Numbered from the stretch's first letter, positions 44,798 to 55,080 are shown. The stretch is DNA of 64,000 nucleotides from Nocardia colli (GCF_008704205.1 NZ_VXLC01000003.1:1046131-1110130); one strand, 5' to 3'. The notes: generated by a model from the letters alone, not told the origin. Numbers and translations are program-made.

Positions 44798-45721
44798 TCA
44801 TGAGGACCGGGCCAGGTCGTGCCAGAGGTCTTCTGGGACGGGGGTGTTGAGCATCGCGATGGTGTCTTCGGCTTCCGCTTTTGTGCCCGCGCCGATGACG
44901 GTGGCGGAGACGGCCGGGTTGCGGCGTGGGAACTGCAACGCGGCGGCGCGCAGGGGGATGTCGTATTTCGCGCAGAGCCGGTCCATCGTTTGTGCGCGTT
45001 CGATGATGTGGCGTTGCGCAGGCCGGTAGTCGAAGGTTGCTCGACGCAGCGGATCCGCCAGGATTCCGCTGTTCAGGACGCCGGCGACGAGTACTCGGAT
45101 GCCTCGGTGGGCGCATTCGGGGAGCAGCTCGGCTTCTGCGCGCCGGTCCAGCAGTGTGTATCGGCCGGCGATCATCACGTGGTCGATGGGCGTCTCGCGG
45201 ACGAAACGCAGCGCAACGTCCACATCATTGACACCGACTCCGATGCCGGAAACGAGGCCTGCGTCGCGCATCCGCACCAATTCGGGCATTGCTCCGGCCA
45301 GCGTTTCGGCTTGATGCTCGTCCGGATCGTGGATCAGTAGCAGGTCTACCCGATCCAGTCCGAGTCGCGCCAACGAGTCTTCCAGGGACTGCCGTACACC
45401 GGCGGCCGAATAGTCCTGTCGCCTTGAACGTTTCGGGGCTCCGTAGAAATCGTGGACGCCATCGGGCGCGGACGGATCGTCGTAGAGCAGGCGGCCGACC
45501 TTCGTCGATACCGTGTACTCCGACCTGGAGCGCAGGAACCGTCCGAGGCGCTCCTCGCTGCTGCCCGCGCCATAGTGCGGCGCGGTGTCGAATGCGCGAA
45601 TGCCCGCGTCCCACGCCGCCGCTATGCCGGCCTGGGCGTCTTCCTCGCTGACCGCACGGAACAGCCCCGCGTAACCCGCTCCGCCGAGAACGATGTCGGC
45701 TACATCATTCACCAGAACCAC
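44798..45721 (-). CDS. Aldo/keto reductase, probable L-fucose dehydrogenase
   Basis: 307 residues. The AKR tetrad is complete: Asp45 and Tyr50 in FDTAPHYG, Lys74 in STKVG and His131 in LLLIHDPDE. The C-terminal VIGAGTKAEAEDTIAML is the NAD(P)-binding segment. The subgroup (D-threo-aldose/L-fucose 1-dehydrogenase-like) oxidises the sugar at C1 to the lactone. It is the last gene of a six-gene minus-strand unit led by the dehydratase and overlaps the mutarotase by 17 bp. GTG 45721 or GTG 45712 may be used. Sugar specificity (L-fucose, D-arabinose, L-galactose) is inferred. Confidence 0.86.
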   Translation of the reverse strand: MVLVNDVADIVLGGAGYAGLFRAVSEEDAQAGIAAAWDAGIRAFDTAPHYGAGSSEERLGRFLRSRSEYTVSTKVGRLLYDDPSAPDGVHDFYGAPKRSRRQDYSAAGVRQSLEDSLARLGLDRVDLLLIHDPDEHQAETLAGAMPELVRMRDAGLVSGIGVGVNDVDVALRFVRETPIDHVMIAGRYTLLDRRAEAELLPECAHRGIRVLVAGVLNSGILADPLRRATFDYRPAQRHIIERAQTMDRLCAKYDIPLRAAALQFPRRNPAVSATVIGAGTKAEAEDTIAMLNTPVPEDLWHDLARSS

Positions 45722-46034
45722 CCGAGGGATTCAGCTCCCACATCACCGGCAGCGGCGCGTCGGCGGCCGAATAGTCGTGCACCACTTCGAGATACTCGTT
45801 GATCCGCGCCTGCCATGCGACATTGACGGGCAACCCGGCCAACCTGGTCAACAGCAGATCGTAAGCGGCACAGTCGATCACGTGAAACAGGTCGGTCCCG
45901 CTGCGCCAGATGGTCCAGGACGTGGCCCCGGCATCCTTGATCGCGGCCACGAGTTCGGCGGGCACCGCCCGATGAGCGGCCTCGTACTCGGCCTCGGCTC
46001 CGGCTTTCAGCTTGGTGTGCAACGCGATTCGCAT
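45705..46034 (-). CDS. L-rhamnose/L-fucose mutarotase (RhaM family)
   Basis: 109 residues, exact family length, ferredoxin-like fold. The motifs are MRIALHTKLKAGAEAEYEAAH with the conserved His and Tyr, SWTIWRSGTDLFHVID and PVMWEL. The family interconverts alpha and beta anomers of 6-deoxyhexoses, supplying the anomer used by the dehydrogenase. AGGAG stands 5 nt before ATG 46034, within the permease stop. Presence of this enzyme points the pathway toward L-fucose or L-rhamnose. Confidence 0.9.
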   Translation of the reverse strand: MRIALHTKLKAGAEAEYEAAHRAVPAELVAAIKDAGATSWTIWRSGTDLFHVIDCAAYDLLLTRLAGLPVNVAWQARINEYLEVVHDYSAADAPLPVMWELNPSGGSGE

Positions 46035-46036
46035 CC

Positions 46037-47035
46037 TCACTCCTGCCGTCGCCCGCTGGCGATGCGCGTGATCACCAGCGCCACCAGGATCAGCGCGCCG
46101 TTGATGAATTTCAGCGAATCGGCGCTGACTCCGCCGTAGGACAACAGCTTCTGGATCAGCGTGAGAATCAGGACGCCGAAGAACGCGCCGAGCACCGAAC
46201 CCCGCCCGCCGTTGAGTGCCACACCGCCGATCACACAGGCCGCGAACACCTGGAAGATCATCCCGTCGCCCTGGCTCACCTGCACGCTGGCGAACTGCCC
46301 CGAGTAGATGAGCCCGCCGATCGCGGCGAGCCCACCCGCGACGACCAGCACCGCGATGACGACGTTGTCGGTGCGGATGCCCGCCGCCCGCGCGGCGGCC
46401 TCGTTGCCGCCGACGGCGTACAGGGCTCGCCCGGCCGTCGTATAGGTGAGCACGAGATAGCCGACGAGGAACAGCGCCAGACAGAGCGCCACATCGACCG
46501 GTACACCCAATATCCGCGTGTTCCCGAGCCATTCGACCGACGGCGGAATCTTGGTGAGGGTGAAGCCCTCGGTGAGGAACGTGAGCAGCCCGCGCAGCGC
46601 GATGAGCATCGCCAGGGTCACGATGAAGCCGTTCAGCCCGAACCGGACGATCAGCACCCCGTTGAGCGCGCCGACCGCCAGACCGACGAGCAACGCGATC
46701 GGAATGGCCATCCACGGTGAGGTCCAGGTGTAGGCGCCGACCTTCGCGGTGCCCATGGTCGCCCAGATGGCGACGCCGGGGGCGAGGCCGAAGGTCGACT
46801 CCAGCGACAGGTCCATTCGGCCGACCACCAAGACCAGCACCTCGGCCAGCACGATCAGCGCGATACCGCTCATCGAGGTCAGCACATTGGTGAGGTTGGC
46901 CGAGGAGACGAAGTTGGTGTTGATGAAGTACCCGACCACCAGCACCAGCAGGATCGGCGGGACGAGCAGGAAGTCGCGCAGCGCACCCCAGCGCACCGCG
47001 GCCGGCGAGCGCCGGGTCGGAGCGATCGCGGTCAT
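46037..47035 (-). CDS. Sugar ABC transporter permease (RbsC family)
   Basis: 332 residues with about nine to ten membrane spans. GGNEAAARAAGIRTDNV is the conserved cytoplasmic loop that contacts the ATPase. FAACVIGGVALNGGRGSVLGAFFG is the typical RbsC/XylH C-terminal motif. Only one permease is encoded, so it likely works as a homodimer. Its start overlaps the ATPase stop (ATGA), and the mutarotase follows 2 bp after its stop. Imports the pathway's sugar. Confidence 0.92.
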   Translation of the reverse strand: MTAIAPTRRSPAAVRWGALRDFLLVPPILLVLVVGYFINTNFVSSANLTNVLTSMSGIALIVLAEVLVLVVGRMDLSLESTFGLAPGVAIWATMGTAKVGAYTWTSPWMAIPIALLVGLAVGALNGVLIVRFGLNGFIVTLAMLIALRGLLTFLTEGFTLTKIPPSVEWLGNTRILGVPVDVALCLALFLVGYLVLTYTTAGRALYAVGGNEAAARAAGIRTDNVVIAVLVVAGGLAAIGGLIYSGQFASVQVSQGDGMIFQVFAACVIGGVALNGGRGSVLGAFFGVLILTLIQKLLSYGGVSADSLKFINGALILVALVITRIASGRRQE

Positions 47036-48528
47036 GACAGTCCTTCCATGGCCGCGACGAGTTCCTTGTCGCCCCAGCCCTTCTCGAATTCCTGAGCGAT
47101 CCGGCCCTGCACCATCACCAGCACCCGATCGCAGTCGCGCAGATCGTCCAGCTCGTCGGAGACGACCAGGACGGCGGTCCCCCGATCCGCAGCGTCGCGC
47201 ACGACCCCGCGTAGCGTCTCCTTCGACCGGACATCCACACCTGCCGTCGGCGTGATCAGCACCAGCACCGCCGGGTCGGTGGCGAGCGCGCGGGCGAACA
47301 CCACCTTCTGCTGGTTGCCGCCGGACAGCTCGGCGACGCTCTGATCGGGGCCCTCGGTCTTGATGCCCAGATCATCGATCGCCTTGCCCGCCACCGTGTT
47401 CCGGGTCCGGCGGGACAGCAGCCCCAAGCGACCCAGCTGACGCGGCACGGTCAAGGTCGCGTTGTCGGCGACGCTCATCTCCGGGATCAGGCCTTCGTCG
47501 TGCCGATCCCGCGGCACGAATCCGATGCCCGCGTCGAGCGCGGCGTGGACACCGTTGCGGCGCAAGCGATTGCCCGATACGAAGATGGAACCGGCTGCCG
47601 CCTTGTGCAATCCGACGATCGTTTCGGCGACCTCGATCCGGCCGCTGCTGCCGCCGCCCGCGAGGCCGGCGATCTCCCCGGGCCTGACCTCGAATGCCAC
47701 GTCGTCGAATTCGCCTGCCCGGGTGAGCCCTTCGACCCGCAGCGTCGGCGCGGCCGACGCATCCGGATCGCGCCGCGCGACCGGCGTCTCCAGCTCCACC
47801 GAATCACCGGTCATCGCGGCGATGAGTTCGCGCTTGCCGAGTTCGGCGACCGGCGCGGTCACCACATGCCGGGCATCCCGGAAAACGGTGATGTCCTGGC
47901 AGATTTCGTAGGTCTCGTCGAGGTGGTGGGAGATGAACAGGAACGTGACACCCTGCTTCTGCAAGTCCTCGATGCGGCCGAACAGGCGCTTGATCGCCGG
48001 TCCGTCGAGTTGCGCGGTCGGCTCGTCCAGGATGATGAAACGCGCTCCGTGCGAGAGGGATCGCGCGATCTCGACCAGCTGCCGATGCTCCACGGATAGA
48101 TCCCGGGCGACGGTATCCACGTCGACCGGCACCGACCAGGTATCGAGGAGTTCACGGGCTCGCCCGCGCACCTTGCGCCAGTTGATGATTCGGCCGCCGA
48201 AGCCCTGACTGTTGACGAACAGGTTCTCCGCCACCGACAGATCCGGGATGATCGTCGACTTCTGATACACGCACGCCACCCGGGACCGCCATCCGTCCCG
48301 GTCGGCGGGCGACGGCGCCGGGAGACCGTCGAAGCGCACCTCCCCCTCATCGGGAGTCGCGAGTCCGGTCAGAATCGACACCAGGGTCGATTTCCCGGCA
48401 CCGTTGCGCCCGACCAGCGCGTGCGTCCGGCCCGCCTCGACCCGCAGGCCGACCCGGGCGAGCGCGACCACGTTGCGGCCGAATCGTTTCGACACGTCGA
48501 TCGCTTCGGCGATCGGTTCGCCGGTCAT
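47032..48528 (-). CDS. Sugar ABC transporter ATP-binding protein (RbsA-like, two domains)
   Basis: 498 residues with two ABC units. The first has Walker A LVGRNGAGKST, signature LSVEHRQLVEIARSL and Walker B FIILDEPTAQLD. The second has a degenerate P-loop GGGSSGRIEVAE, signature LSGGNQQKVVFARAL and a changed Walker B region VLITPTAGVDVRSK. That asymmetry is usual for RbsA-type carbohydrate importers of the CUT2 class. ATG 48528 overlaps the binding-protein stop; an upstream start in the same frame is not needed. It powers import with the neighbouring permease. Confidence 0.93.
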   Translation of the reverse strand: MTGEPIAEAIDVSKRFGRNVVALARVGLRVEAGRTHALVGRNGAGKSTLVSILTGLATPDEGEVRFDGLPAPSPADRDGWRSRVACVYQKSTIIPDLSVAENLFVNSQGFGGRIINWRKVRGRARELLDTWSVPVDVDTVARDLSVEHRQLVEIARSLSHGARFIILDEPTAQLDGPAIKRLFGRIEDLQKQGVTFLFISHHLDETYEICQDITVFRDARHVVTAPVAELGKRELIAAMTGDSVELETPVARRDPDASAAPTLRVEGLTRAGEFDDVAFEVRPGEIAGLAGGGSSGRIEVAETIVGLHKAAAGSIFVSGNRLRRNGVHAALDAGIGFVPRDRHDEGLIPEMSVADNATLTVPRQLGRLGLLSRRTRNTVAGKAIDDLGIKTEGPDQSVAELSGGNQQKVVFARALATDPAVLVLITPTAGVDVRSKETLRGVVRDAADRGTAVLVVSDELDDLRDCDRVLVMVQGRIAQEFEKGWGDKELVAAMEGLS

Positions 48529-49622
48529 CCGCCGTGACCCCACAGACCGGGCGCGGTGGTGTTCACCGTGTCGAGTTCGCCGACCTTGCCGCCGGTCCGG
48601 GTGACGACGGGCGCGGACAGCTGGTCCTCGAGGGTGCCGCCGACGCCGGTGTCGATGATCGTCGAGCCGTGGTCGGTCGGTCCCGGGGCGAACTTGCGGC
48701 CGTCGACCGCGGCCTTGGCGTAGAACGCCGCGTACTGCGCGTACAGGTCGGCCGGCTGCGAGATGGTCGCGTCGATCTCGCCCGCCTCGATGGCGTCCAG
48801 CTCGGCCTTGATGCCGTCGTTCGACACGATCGTGATGTGCCCCGGCGCACCCGCTTTCACCAGCTTGTTGCTGCGCCTGAGCAGTGCCATCGTCGATTGC
48901 AGGAACACGCCGCCCGCCTGCATGTAGATGCCGTTGATGTCAGGATCGGTGAGCAGCTTGTCCTGTAGGCCCGAGACGGCCCGGTCGCCCTTCCAATCGG
49001 TGGGGATCTCGATCATCTTGATGCCGGGGTACCGCGTTTTCATGCACTCCGCGAACGCCTCGGACCGATCGCGTCCGTTGATCGAACTCAAGTCGCCTTG
49101 GAATTCGACGACCTTGCCTGCGCCCTTAAGCGTTTCACCGAGATAAATGCACGACTTGGTGCCGTAGGCGCGATTATCCGCGCGCACAACCATATACACG
49201 CCGCCGCTGTCCGGCCGGGTGTCGACGCTGACCACCGGCACGTTCTTGGCGGCCGCCGCGGTGAGGGCGGGCTTCACCGCGGCGGTGTCCTGCGGCGCCA
49301 TGATGATCGCCTTGACGTTCTTCGACAGCAGGGTGTCGACGTTCGATTTGAGCCGGTTGGCGTCGTTGTCGGAGGAGGTGTTCTCCAGCTTCACCCCCGC
49401 GGCAGCCGCTTTCGGGCCTAGATAGCCCGCGTAGGCGCTCCAGAAGTCGGAGTCCGAGCGGGGCTGGTCCGCACCGACGAGGACACCGTTGTCCGCGCCG
49501 CTGCCCACGGTGACGACCGGGGCGCTGGGTCCGGTCCCGGTCGACTCCCGGGTACACGCGGCGCCCGAGGCGATGACGAGTGTGGCGCCGAGGGCTACGC
49601 CGATGAGGCTGGCGGTTTTCAT
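48525..49622 (-). CDS. Sugar ABC transporter substrate-binding lipoprotein
   Basis: 365 residues. A lipoprotein signal ([15 protein letters not shown] to Cys23 in SGAAC) anchors it outside the membrane. The type I periplasmic-binding fold shows [64 protein letters not shown] and [16 protein letters not shown], like RbsB. It captures the sugar for the CUT2 importer. The ATG overlaps the dehydratase stop (ATGA). It is therefore translated right after the key catabolic enzyme. Confidence 0.92.
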   Translation of the reverse strand: MKTASLIGVALGATLVIASGAACTRESTGTGPSAPVVTVGSGADNGVLVGADQPRSDSDFWSAYAGYLGPKAAAAGVKLENTSSDNDANRLKSNVDTLLSKNVKAIIMAPQDTAAVKPALTAAAAKNVPVVSVDTRPDSGGVYMVVRADNRAYGTKSCIYLGETLKGAGKVVEFQGDLSSINGRDRSEAFAECMKTRYPGIKMIEIPTDWKGDRAVSGLQDKLLTDPDINGIYMQAGGVFLQSTMALLRRSNKLVKAGAPGHITIVSNDGIKAELDAIEAGEIDATISQPADLYAQYAAFYAKAAVDGRKFAPGPTDHGSTIIDTGVGGTLEDQLSAPVVTRTGGKVGELDTVNTTAPGLWGHGG

Positions 49623-50956
49623 GAGTTCTCCTGCTGTCGGGAAGGGCGGGCCTGCGGATCCGCGCGCCACGCGGCTCCGGACGGATAGGTGTAGTCGCGC
49701 AACGAGTCCGGCCACATCTCCGCGCTGAAACCGGGTTCGCGCGGGGCGAGGTAGCGGCCGCCGGCCACGCGCACCGGATGCCGGAAGTGCTCGTGCAGAT
49801 GGTCGACGAATTCGATCGCGCGGCCCTCGGTGGTTCCGGTGATCGCGACGTAGTCGATCATCGCCAGGTGCTGGACCAGTTCGCACAGTCCGACGCCGCC
49901 CGCGTGCGGCACCACCGGAACGCCGAACTTGGCCGCCAGCAACAGGATTGCCAGGTTCTCGTTCACACCGGCGACCCTGGCCGCATCGATCTGCAAGATG
50001 TCGACCGAACCGGCTTGCAGCAGTTGCTTGAACAGAATCCGGTTTTGACCGTGCTCGCCGGTCGAGATCCGCACCGGCGCAACGCGTTTACGGATCGCGG
50101 CGTGACCGAGGATGTCGTCCGGGCTGGTCGGCTCCTCGACCCAGGCCGGATTCGCCTGTGCGAGGCGGGAAATCCAGTCCACGGCGGCGTCGACGTCCCA
50201 GCGCTGGTTCGCGTCGACGGCCAGCCCGATGTCGGGTCCGATCGCCTCCCTGGCGACCTTGATCCGGCGCACGTCCTCTTCGACGTCGCGACCGACCTTG
50301 ATCTTGATGGTCTCGAATCCATCCGCCACTGCCTGCCGCGCCAGCCGCGCCAGCTTGTCGTCGGAGTAACCGAGCCAGCCCGGCGAGGTCGTGTAGGCCG
50401 GATATCCGATGTCTAGAAGCCGGTCTGTGCGCTCCTGCTTACCCGGCTCGGCACGACGCAGAATCCGTAGCGCCTCGTCCGGAGTGAGCGCGTCGGTCAG
50501 ATACCGGAAGTCGATCAGGTCCACGATCTGCTCCGGCGACATCTCAGCGACCAACTGCCACACCGGTTTTCCGGCGAGCTTCGCGGTGAGATCCCACGCG
50601 GCGTTGAGCACCGCGCCGACCGCCATCTGCATGACGCCCTTCTCCGGTCCGAGCCAACGCAATTGAGAATCGGCGGCAAGGTCGCGGGCGAATCCTCCGA
50701 GGTTCCCGGTGATTTCGGCCACCGAGCGGCCGAGCACCAGATGCTCGAGCGACTCGATCGCGACCCGCTGCACGTCGTTGCCGCGCCCGATGGTGAACGC
50801 GAATCCGTGCCCTTGCGGACCCGCCGGATCGTCGGTCCGCAGGATCACATAAGCGGCGGAATAGTCGGGGTCAGGGTTCATCGCGTCCGAGCCGTCCAGC
50901 TCGCGCGAGGTCGGGAACCGGACGTCTGACGTGTCCAGCGCCGTGAGGTGCGCCAT
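49619..50956 (-). CDS. L-fuconate dehydratase (enolase superfamily)
   Basis: 445 residues, the family length. The N-terminal capping domain has [20 protein letters not shown], a hallmark of L-fuconate dehydratase (FucD of Xanthomonas campestris type). [12 protein letters not shown] follows. The barrel has [15 protein letters not shown] with catalytic Lys, [20 protein letters not shown] and STGEHGQNR as the three metal ligands, and [15 protein letters not shown]. It dehydrates L-fuconate to 2-keto-3-deoxy-L-fuconate. It is the promoter-proximal gene of the six-gene unit, with operator site B 41 bp upstream of ATG 50956. This is the most diagnostic enzyme of the cluster. Confidence 0.93.
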   Translation of the reverse strand: MAHLTALDTSDVRFPTSRELDGSDAMNPDPDYSAAYVILRTDDPAGPQGHGFAFTIGRGNDVQRVAIESLEHLVLGRSVAEITGNLGGFARDLAADSQLRWLGPEKGVMQMAVGAVLNAAWDLTAKLAGKPVWQLVAEMSPEQIVDLIDFRYLTDALTPDEALRILRRAEPGKQERTDRLLDIGYPAYTTSPGWLGYSDDKLARLARQAVADGFETIKIKVGRDVEEDVRRIKVAREAIGPDIGLAVDANQRWDVDAAVDWISRLAQANPAWVEEPTSPDDILGHAAIRKRVAPVRISTGEHGQNRILFKQLLQAGSVDILQIDAARVAGVNENLAILLLAAKFGVPVVPHAGGVGLCELVQHLAMIDYVAITGTTEGRAIEFVDHLHEHFRHPVRVAGGRYLAPREPGFSAEMWPDSLRDYTYPSGAAWRADPQARPSRQQENS

Positions 50957-50996
50957 GGGGAGATCCTCGTTCCAGATAGTGATCTGGGTCACGACT

Positions 50997-51011
50997 ATAC
51001 ATCGGATGTCT
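50997..51011. promoter_or_regulatory. GntR-type operator, site B
   Basis: ATACATCGGATGTCT matches site A at all but two outer positions and the central base. It lies 41 bp upstream of the dehydratase start, in the 213-bp divergent promoter region, where it would block or border the leftward promoter. Confidence 0.7.
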
Positions 51012-51106
51012 GATCTGGCAATGGGAGATCGAGGATTCGTCAATCCTGGTTGCGCAGTGGCAATCTGGCGCGAGCTGCGCCGATTGGTGTTATGTTCGCC
51101 GCAGTT

Positions 51107-51121
51107 AAACATCGGACCTGT
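51107..51121. promoter_or_regulatory. GntR-type operator, site C
   Basis: AAACATCGGACCTGT keeps the full left half of the motif and a degenerate right half. It lies 49 bp upstream of the rightward SDR start. With site B it gives each divergent unit its own copy, 110 bp apart. Confidence 0.55.
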
Positions 51122-51169
51122 CCGGTGACGTGCCTCGCGCACCGGAACCGAGGTGAGAAGGTGGTCGGT

Positions 51170-51946
51170 ATGTCGTCGCATGATCCGCTCGACGGACTGG
51201 TAGCTGTGGTTACCGGGGGCGCGTCCGGCATCGGGAAGGCGGTCACCGAGGCGCTCGCCGCGGCCGGCGCGCGCGTCGCGGTGCTCGATCTGAATCCCGG
51301 TGACAGCTCGGCGACCGCACTGCGGTGCGATGTCGCCGATGACGACTCGGTGCGCCGCGCGATCGCGAGCGTCGTCGACACCTTCGGCCGGATCGACATC
51401 CTGGTCAACAATGCGGGCATCGGCGCGCAAGGGACCGTCGCGGACAATCCCGACGACGAGTGGCGGCGGGTGTTCGAGGTCAATGTGTTCGGCACGGTGC
51501 GCGTTTCGCGGGCCGCGCTCCCCCATCTGCGGCAGTCGCCGGCCGCGGCGATCGTGAACATCTGCTCGATCGCGGCCACCACCGGGCTGCCGGACCGCGC
51601 GGTCTACAGCGCGAGCAAGGGTGCGATCCTTTCCCTCACCCGCGCGATGGCCGCCGACCACCTGCGGGAGGGAGTCCGGGTGAACTGCGTCAACCCCGGA
51701 ACCGTCGATACGCCCTGGGTGCAGCGACTATTGGCGGCGAGCGCGGATCCCGATGCCGAGCTGGCCGCGCTACAGGCACGTCAGCCGCACGCGCGGCTCG
51801 TCACGGCGCAGGAGGTCGCCGGGGCCGTCACCTATTTGGCCGGTCCGGCCGCGGCGTCCATCACCGCGACAATGCTGGAGGTCGACGGCGGGATGCATTC
51901 CCTGCGGTTGCGGGCGGCGGCGCAGGTGGCCGGAGCGGCGCGATGA
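51170..51946 (+). CDS. SDR oxidoreductase, probable 2-keto-3-deoxy-L-fuconate dehydrogenase
   Basis: 258 residues. Complete classical [50 protein letters not shown] (Ser, Tyr, Lys) and [15 protein letters not shown]. In the X. campestris-type L-fucose route a dehydrogenase of this family oxidises 2-keto-3-deoxy-L-fuconate at C4 to the 2,4-diketo acid, the substrate of the FAH enzyme. ATG 51170 is preceded by GAAGGTGG; GTG 51161 with GAGGTGAGAAG is an alternative. It is divergent from the dehydratase, with operator C upstream. Its stop overlaps the lactate dehydrogenase start. Confidence 0.86.
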   Translation: MSSHDPLDGLVAVVTGGASGIGKAVTEALAAAGARVAVLDLNPGDSSATALRCDVADDDSVRRAIASVVDTFGRIDILVNNAGIGAQGTVADNPDDEWRRVFEVNVFGTVRVSRAALPHLRQSPAAAIVNICSIAATTGLPDRAVYSASKGAILSLTRAMAADHLREGVRVNCVNPGTVDTPWVQRLLAASADPDAELAALQARQPHARLVTAQEVAGAVTYLAGPAAASITATMLEVDGGMHSLRLRAAAQVAGAAR

Positions 51947-53175
51947 CCGAGCGCAGGCTGCCGCGGCCGCGGGAGCTCGCGCCGCTGGTCAAATTCGAGC
52001 GTCCGTTCGGCGGTCGATCGCGCAAACTCGCTCGGGCACAGACGATCTGGGAGTTGCGGGAGCTGGCGCGCAAGCGCACGCCGAAGGTCGCGTTCGATTA
52101 CGCCGACGGTGCCGCCGACGCCGAGCTGAGTCTCGCGCGGGCGCGGGAAGCGTTCTCCGACATCGAGTTCCAACCGGCCATCCTGCGAAACGTTGCCGAT
52201 GCCGACCCTTCGGTTCAGGTGCTCGGCCGGACGTCCGCGCTGCCGTTCGGTATCGCGCCCACCGGCTTCACCCGAATGCTGCACACGGCGGGCGAGTTGG
52301 CGGGAGCGCGGGCGGCCGAACGCGCAGGCATCCCGTTCACGTTGTCCACGATGGGGACCACCGCGATCGAGGATGTCGCCGCGGGGGCCGGGGCCAACGC
52401 CCGCAACTGGTTCCAGCTCTACATGTGGACCGACCGTGATCGCTCGTTGGCGCTGGTCGAGCGCGCCGGGAAGGCCGGATTCGACACCCTCGTCGTCACG
52501 GTCGACGTACCGGTGGCCGGAAACCGAATGCGCGACGTGCGCAACGGTATGACGATCCCGCCGTCGATCACACTGACCGGCGCGTTCGATGCCCTGCGCA
52601 AGCCATGGTGGTGGTGGGACTTCCTCACCACCGAACCGCTGGCGTTCGCCTCGCTGGACCGCTGGTCGGGGACGGTGGCCGACCTGATCGGCGCCATGTT
52701 CGATCCGACCGTCACCTTCGACGACCTGGCCTGGATCCGGGAGACCTGGCCGGGCAAGCTGCTGGTGAAGGGCGTGCAGACGGTCGACGACGCCAAGCGC
52801 CTGGCCGGGCTCGGCGTCGACGGCGTCGTCCTGTCCAATCACGGTGGGCGGCAACTGGATCGCGCGCCCGTCCCGCTGCACCTGCTGCCCGGCGTGGTGC
52901 GTGAGGTGGGCGACGATCTGGAGATCCACCTCGACACCGGCATCATGCACGGCGCCGACATCGTCGCCGCCCTCGCGCTCGGTGCGCGCTTCACCCTGAT
53001 CGGGCGGGCCTACCTGTACGGGTTGATGGCCGGTGGCGAGGCCGGGGTCGACCGCACCATCGAGATCCTCCGCACGCAGATCGTCCGGACCATGAAGCTG
53101 CTCGGCGTCGGCTCGGTCGAGGAACTCGAGCCGGCGCACGTGCGGCTGCTCGAACGGTATCGAGCGCGCGAATAG
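51943..53175 (+). CDS. FMN-dependent alpha-hydroxy acid dehydrogenase, probable L-lactate dehydrogenase (LldD-like)
   Basis: 410 residues. The FMN-barrel motifs are [73 protein letters not shown] and the catalytic [14 protein letters not shown] (His and Arg). The [20 protein letters not shown] end closes the site. The family oxidises L-lactate and related 2-hydroxy acids at the membrane. Translational coupling (ATGA) to the deoxy-sugar-acid dehydrogenase suggests it removes the L-lactate that the pathway releases, giving a second pyruvate. Glycolate- or mandelate-type specificity cannot be excluded. Confidence 0.87.
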   Translation: MTERRLPRPRELAPLVKFERPFGGRSRKLARAQTIWELRELARKRTPKVAFDYADGAADAELSLARAREAFSDIEFQPAILRNVADADPSVQVLGRTSALPFGIAPTGFTRMLHTAGELAGARAAERAGIPFTLSTMGTTAIEDVAAGAGANARNWFQLYMWTDRDRSLALVERAGKAGFDTLVVTVDVPVAGNRMRDVRNGMTIPPSITLTGAFDALRKPWWWWDFLTTEPLAFASLDRWSGTVADLIGAMFDPTVTFDDLAWIRETWPGKLLVKGVQTVDDAKRLAGLGVDGVVLSNHGGRQLDRAPVPLHLLPGVVREVGDDLEIHLDTGIMHGADIVAALALGARFTLIGRAYLYGLMAGGEAGVDRTIEILRTQIVRTMKLLGVGSVEELEPAHVRLLERYRARE

Positions 53176-53177
53176 GG

Positions 53178-54245
53178 TTACCGCTGTGCGGGTTTGGTGA
53201 TCAGCGGCAGATCCAGGGCGGTCAGGATGCCCGCGGGCGCCTCGACCACCGCGGGGATGGCGTTGACGATGCGCATGGCGGTGGCGAGCAGGGTGGCGTG
53301 GTTGTGATCGCCGTTGTGGCTGGAGGTCACCAGATCCATTGCGTAGCTGGGTTCGCCGGTGATCTCTACACGGTAGGAGCCTTCGTGGTGGGCGGGTTGC
53401 GGCCAGTCCGGGCAGAGGTCGGGGTGCAGGCGGGTGACGTGTTCGAGGACGGTGACCGGGGTGTCGCCGACCATGCCGCGCACCTCGAAACGCAGTGCGG
53501 CGGCGGTGCCTTCGGGGATGTGGCCGGTGGCGATGTCGAAGGCGTGGGTGGCCGGGATGCGCTGGTAGGTCTCGGTGACCGCGTCCAACGTGACGCCGAT
53601 GCCCGCCGCCAGCTGGCGGACGGTGCCGCCCCAGGCGAGGGACAGCACGCCGGGCTGGAGCAGCATCGGGATGTCGTCGAGGGGTTTGCCGAATCCCATG
53701 ATGTCGAACATGACTTCGCGGTTGTCGTAGCTGGCGTAGTCGACGATCTCGATGCAGCGGAGCTCGTCGATGCGCAAGCAGGTGCCCGCGAGGGCAAGCG
53801 GCATCAAGTCATTGGCGAAGCCGGGGTCGATGCCGTTGACCCACAGCGACGAATTGCCTTGCGCCGCTGCCTCTTGGACCGGCTTCAGCAGCTCGTCGGG
53901 CAGGACGCCGTAGGGGTATTGGAAGAACACCGGGGCGCACGCGACGACATTGATTCCCGCGGCGAGGATTCGTTGCAGGTCGCCGATGGCGTCCATCAGG
54001 CGGTTGTCGGTCATCGAGCAGTAGACGACGCAGTCGGGTTTCGCCGCGAGGATCGCCTCGGTGTCCGTGGTCGCGGTAACGCCGACCGGATGATCCAATC
54101 CGGCAAGGCTTCCGGCGTCCTCCCCGTCCTTCTTCGGGCCGGAGACCCAGACGCCGGACAGTTCCAAGTCGGGGTTGGCGATGACGCCGGCCAGGGCGTG
54201 CCTGCCGACATTGCCGGTGCCCCACTGCACTACGCGATATGTCAT
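53178..54245 (-). CDS. DapB-like NAD(P)H-dependent dehydrogenase (amine dehydrogenase/DAPDH-type family)
   Basis: 355 residues. The N-terminal Rossmann fold starts [19 protein letters not shown], then [16 protein letters not shown] and CVVYCSM. A second domain shows [14 protein letters not shown] and [18 protein letters not shown], followed by a beta-rich C-terminus. This group is common in Mycobacteriales, often annotated as dihydrodipicolinate reductase-like, and related to 2,4-diaminopentanoate dehydrogenase; real substrates are mostly unknown. ATG 54245 overlaps the SDR stop, so both are one transcript controlled by the divergent IclR regulator. It ends 2 bp from the convergent lactate dehydrogenase. 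Confidence 0.8.
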   Translation of the reverse strand: MTYRVVQWGTGNVGRHALAGVIANPDLELSGVWVSGPKKDGEDAGSLAGLDHPVGVTATTDTEAILAAKPDCVVYCSMTDNRLMDAIGDLQRILAAGINVVACAPVFFQYPYGVLPDELLKPVQEAAAQGNSSLWVNGIDPGFANDLMPLALAGTCLRIDELRCIEIVDYASYDNREVMFDIMGFGKPLDDIPMLLQPGVLSLAWGGTVRQLAAGIGVTLDAVTETYQRIPATHAFDIATGHIPEGTAAALRFEVRGMVGDTPVTVLEHVTRLHPDLCPDWPQPAHHEGSYRVEITGEPSYAMDLVTSSHNGDHNHATLLATAMRIVNAIPAVVEAPAGILTALDLPLITKPAQR

Positions 54246-55036
54246 GTCAGATCCGGAATCGGGAGGTCGAGGTTCGGGGTGATCAGGCCGCCATCGGGTT
54301 CGAGGATCTTGCCCGTGACGTACTTGCCGGCCGGGGACACCAGGTAGAGCGCGGCCGCGGCGATGTCTTCGGGATCGCCGATGCGCTGCAGCGGCGTCTT
54401 GGTTTCCAATTGGGTGCGCATCGCGTCGTTGCCCGCGACGATCTCCAGCGCGGAGGTCAGGATCGAGCCCGGCGCAATGGCATTCACCCGGATGCGCGGG
54501 TTCAGGTCCAGGGCAGCGAGTTTGGTGTAGTGCGCGAGGGCCGCCTTGGCGGTGCCGTACGCCGCGAACGCGCGGCCGGGCAGCCGGCCCATGGTCGAGG
54601 TGATGTTGAGAATCGAACCGCCACCGGCGGTTTCGAGGATGCGGGGAACCGCGGCGCGGACGAGGGCGTGCGCGTTGGTGACGTTGAAGTTGAACGCGTC
54701 CACCAGCGCCTGCGGGGTGGTGTCGAGCAGCGGGCACGGCATCGCGCCGCCGACATTGTTGACCACGATGTCGAGCCGGCCGAACCGCTGCACCGCGATC
54801 GCGGCCAGCGCCGCGGTGGCCTCGATATCGCTCAGGTCCGCGGGCACCACGTGCGCTTGGCGGCCCACCGCGGTGACCCGCTCGGCCACCTCGTCCAACT
54901 GGCTCTTGGTGCGGGCCGCGATGACGACGTCCGCGCCCGCCTCGGCGAAGGCCACCGCGATCGCCGCGCCCAGGCCGCGACCCGCGCCCGTCACGATGGC
55001 GACCTGTCCGTCTATGCGGAACCGATCCAGAATCAT
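54242..55036 (-). CDS. Short-chain dehydrogenase/reductase
   Basis: 264 residues, classical [69 protein letters not shown] with Ser-Tyr-Lys, and [18 protein letters not shown] 55036 has GGAG six nt upstream, so the upstream in-frame ATG at 55051 and the long frame to 55150 (which would cover the operator) are less likely. It is first in a two-gene unit with the DapB-like enzyme. The pair probably acts on one small catabolic substrate; none can be named. Confidence 0.87.
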   Translation of the reverse strand: MILDRFRIDGQVAIVTGAGRGLGAAIAVAFAEAGADVVIAARTKSQLDEVAERVTAVGRQAHVVPADLSDIEATAALAAIAVQRFGRLDIVVNNVGGAMPCPLLDTTPQALVDAFNFNVTNAHALVRAAVPRILETAGGGSILNITSTMGRLPGRAFAAYGTAKAALAHYTKLAALDLNPRIRVNAIAPGSILTSALEIVAGNDAMRTQLETKTPLQRIGDPEDIAAAALYLVSPAGKYVTGKILEPDGGLITPNLDLPIPDLT

Positions 55037-55080
55037 TCGCGCTCCATCCATGCCGTACCCGACCTCGCGCAGACCTGCGG

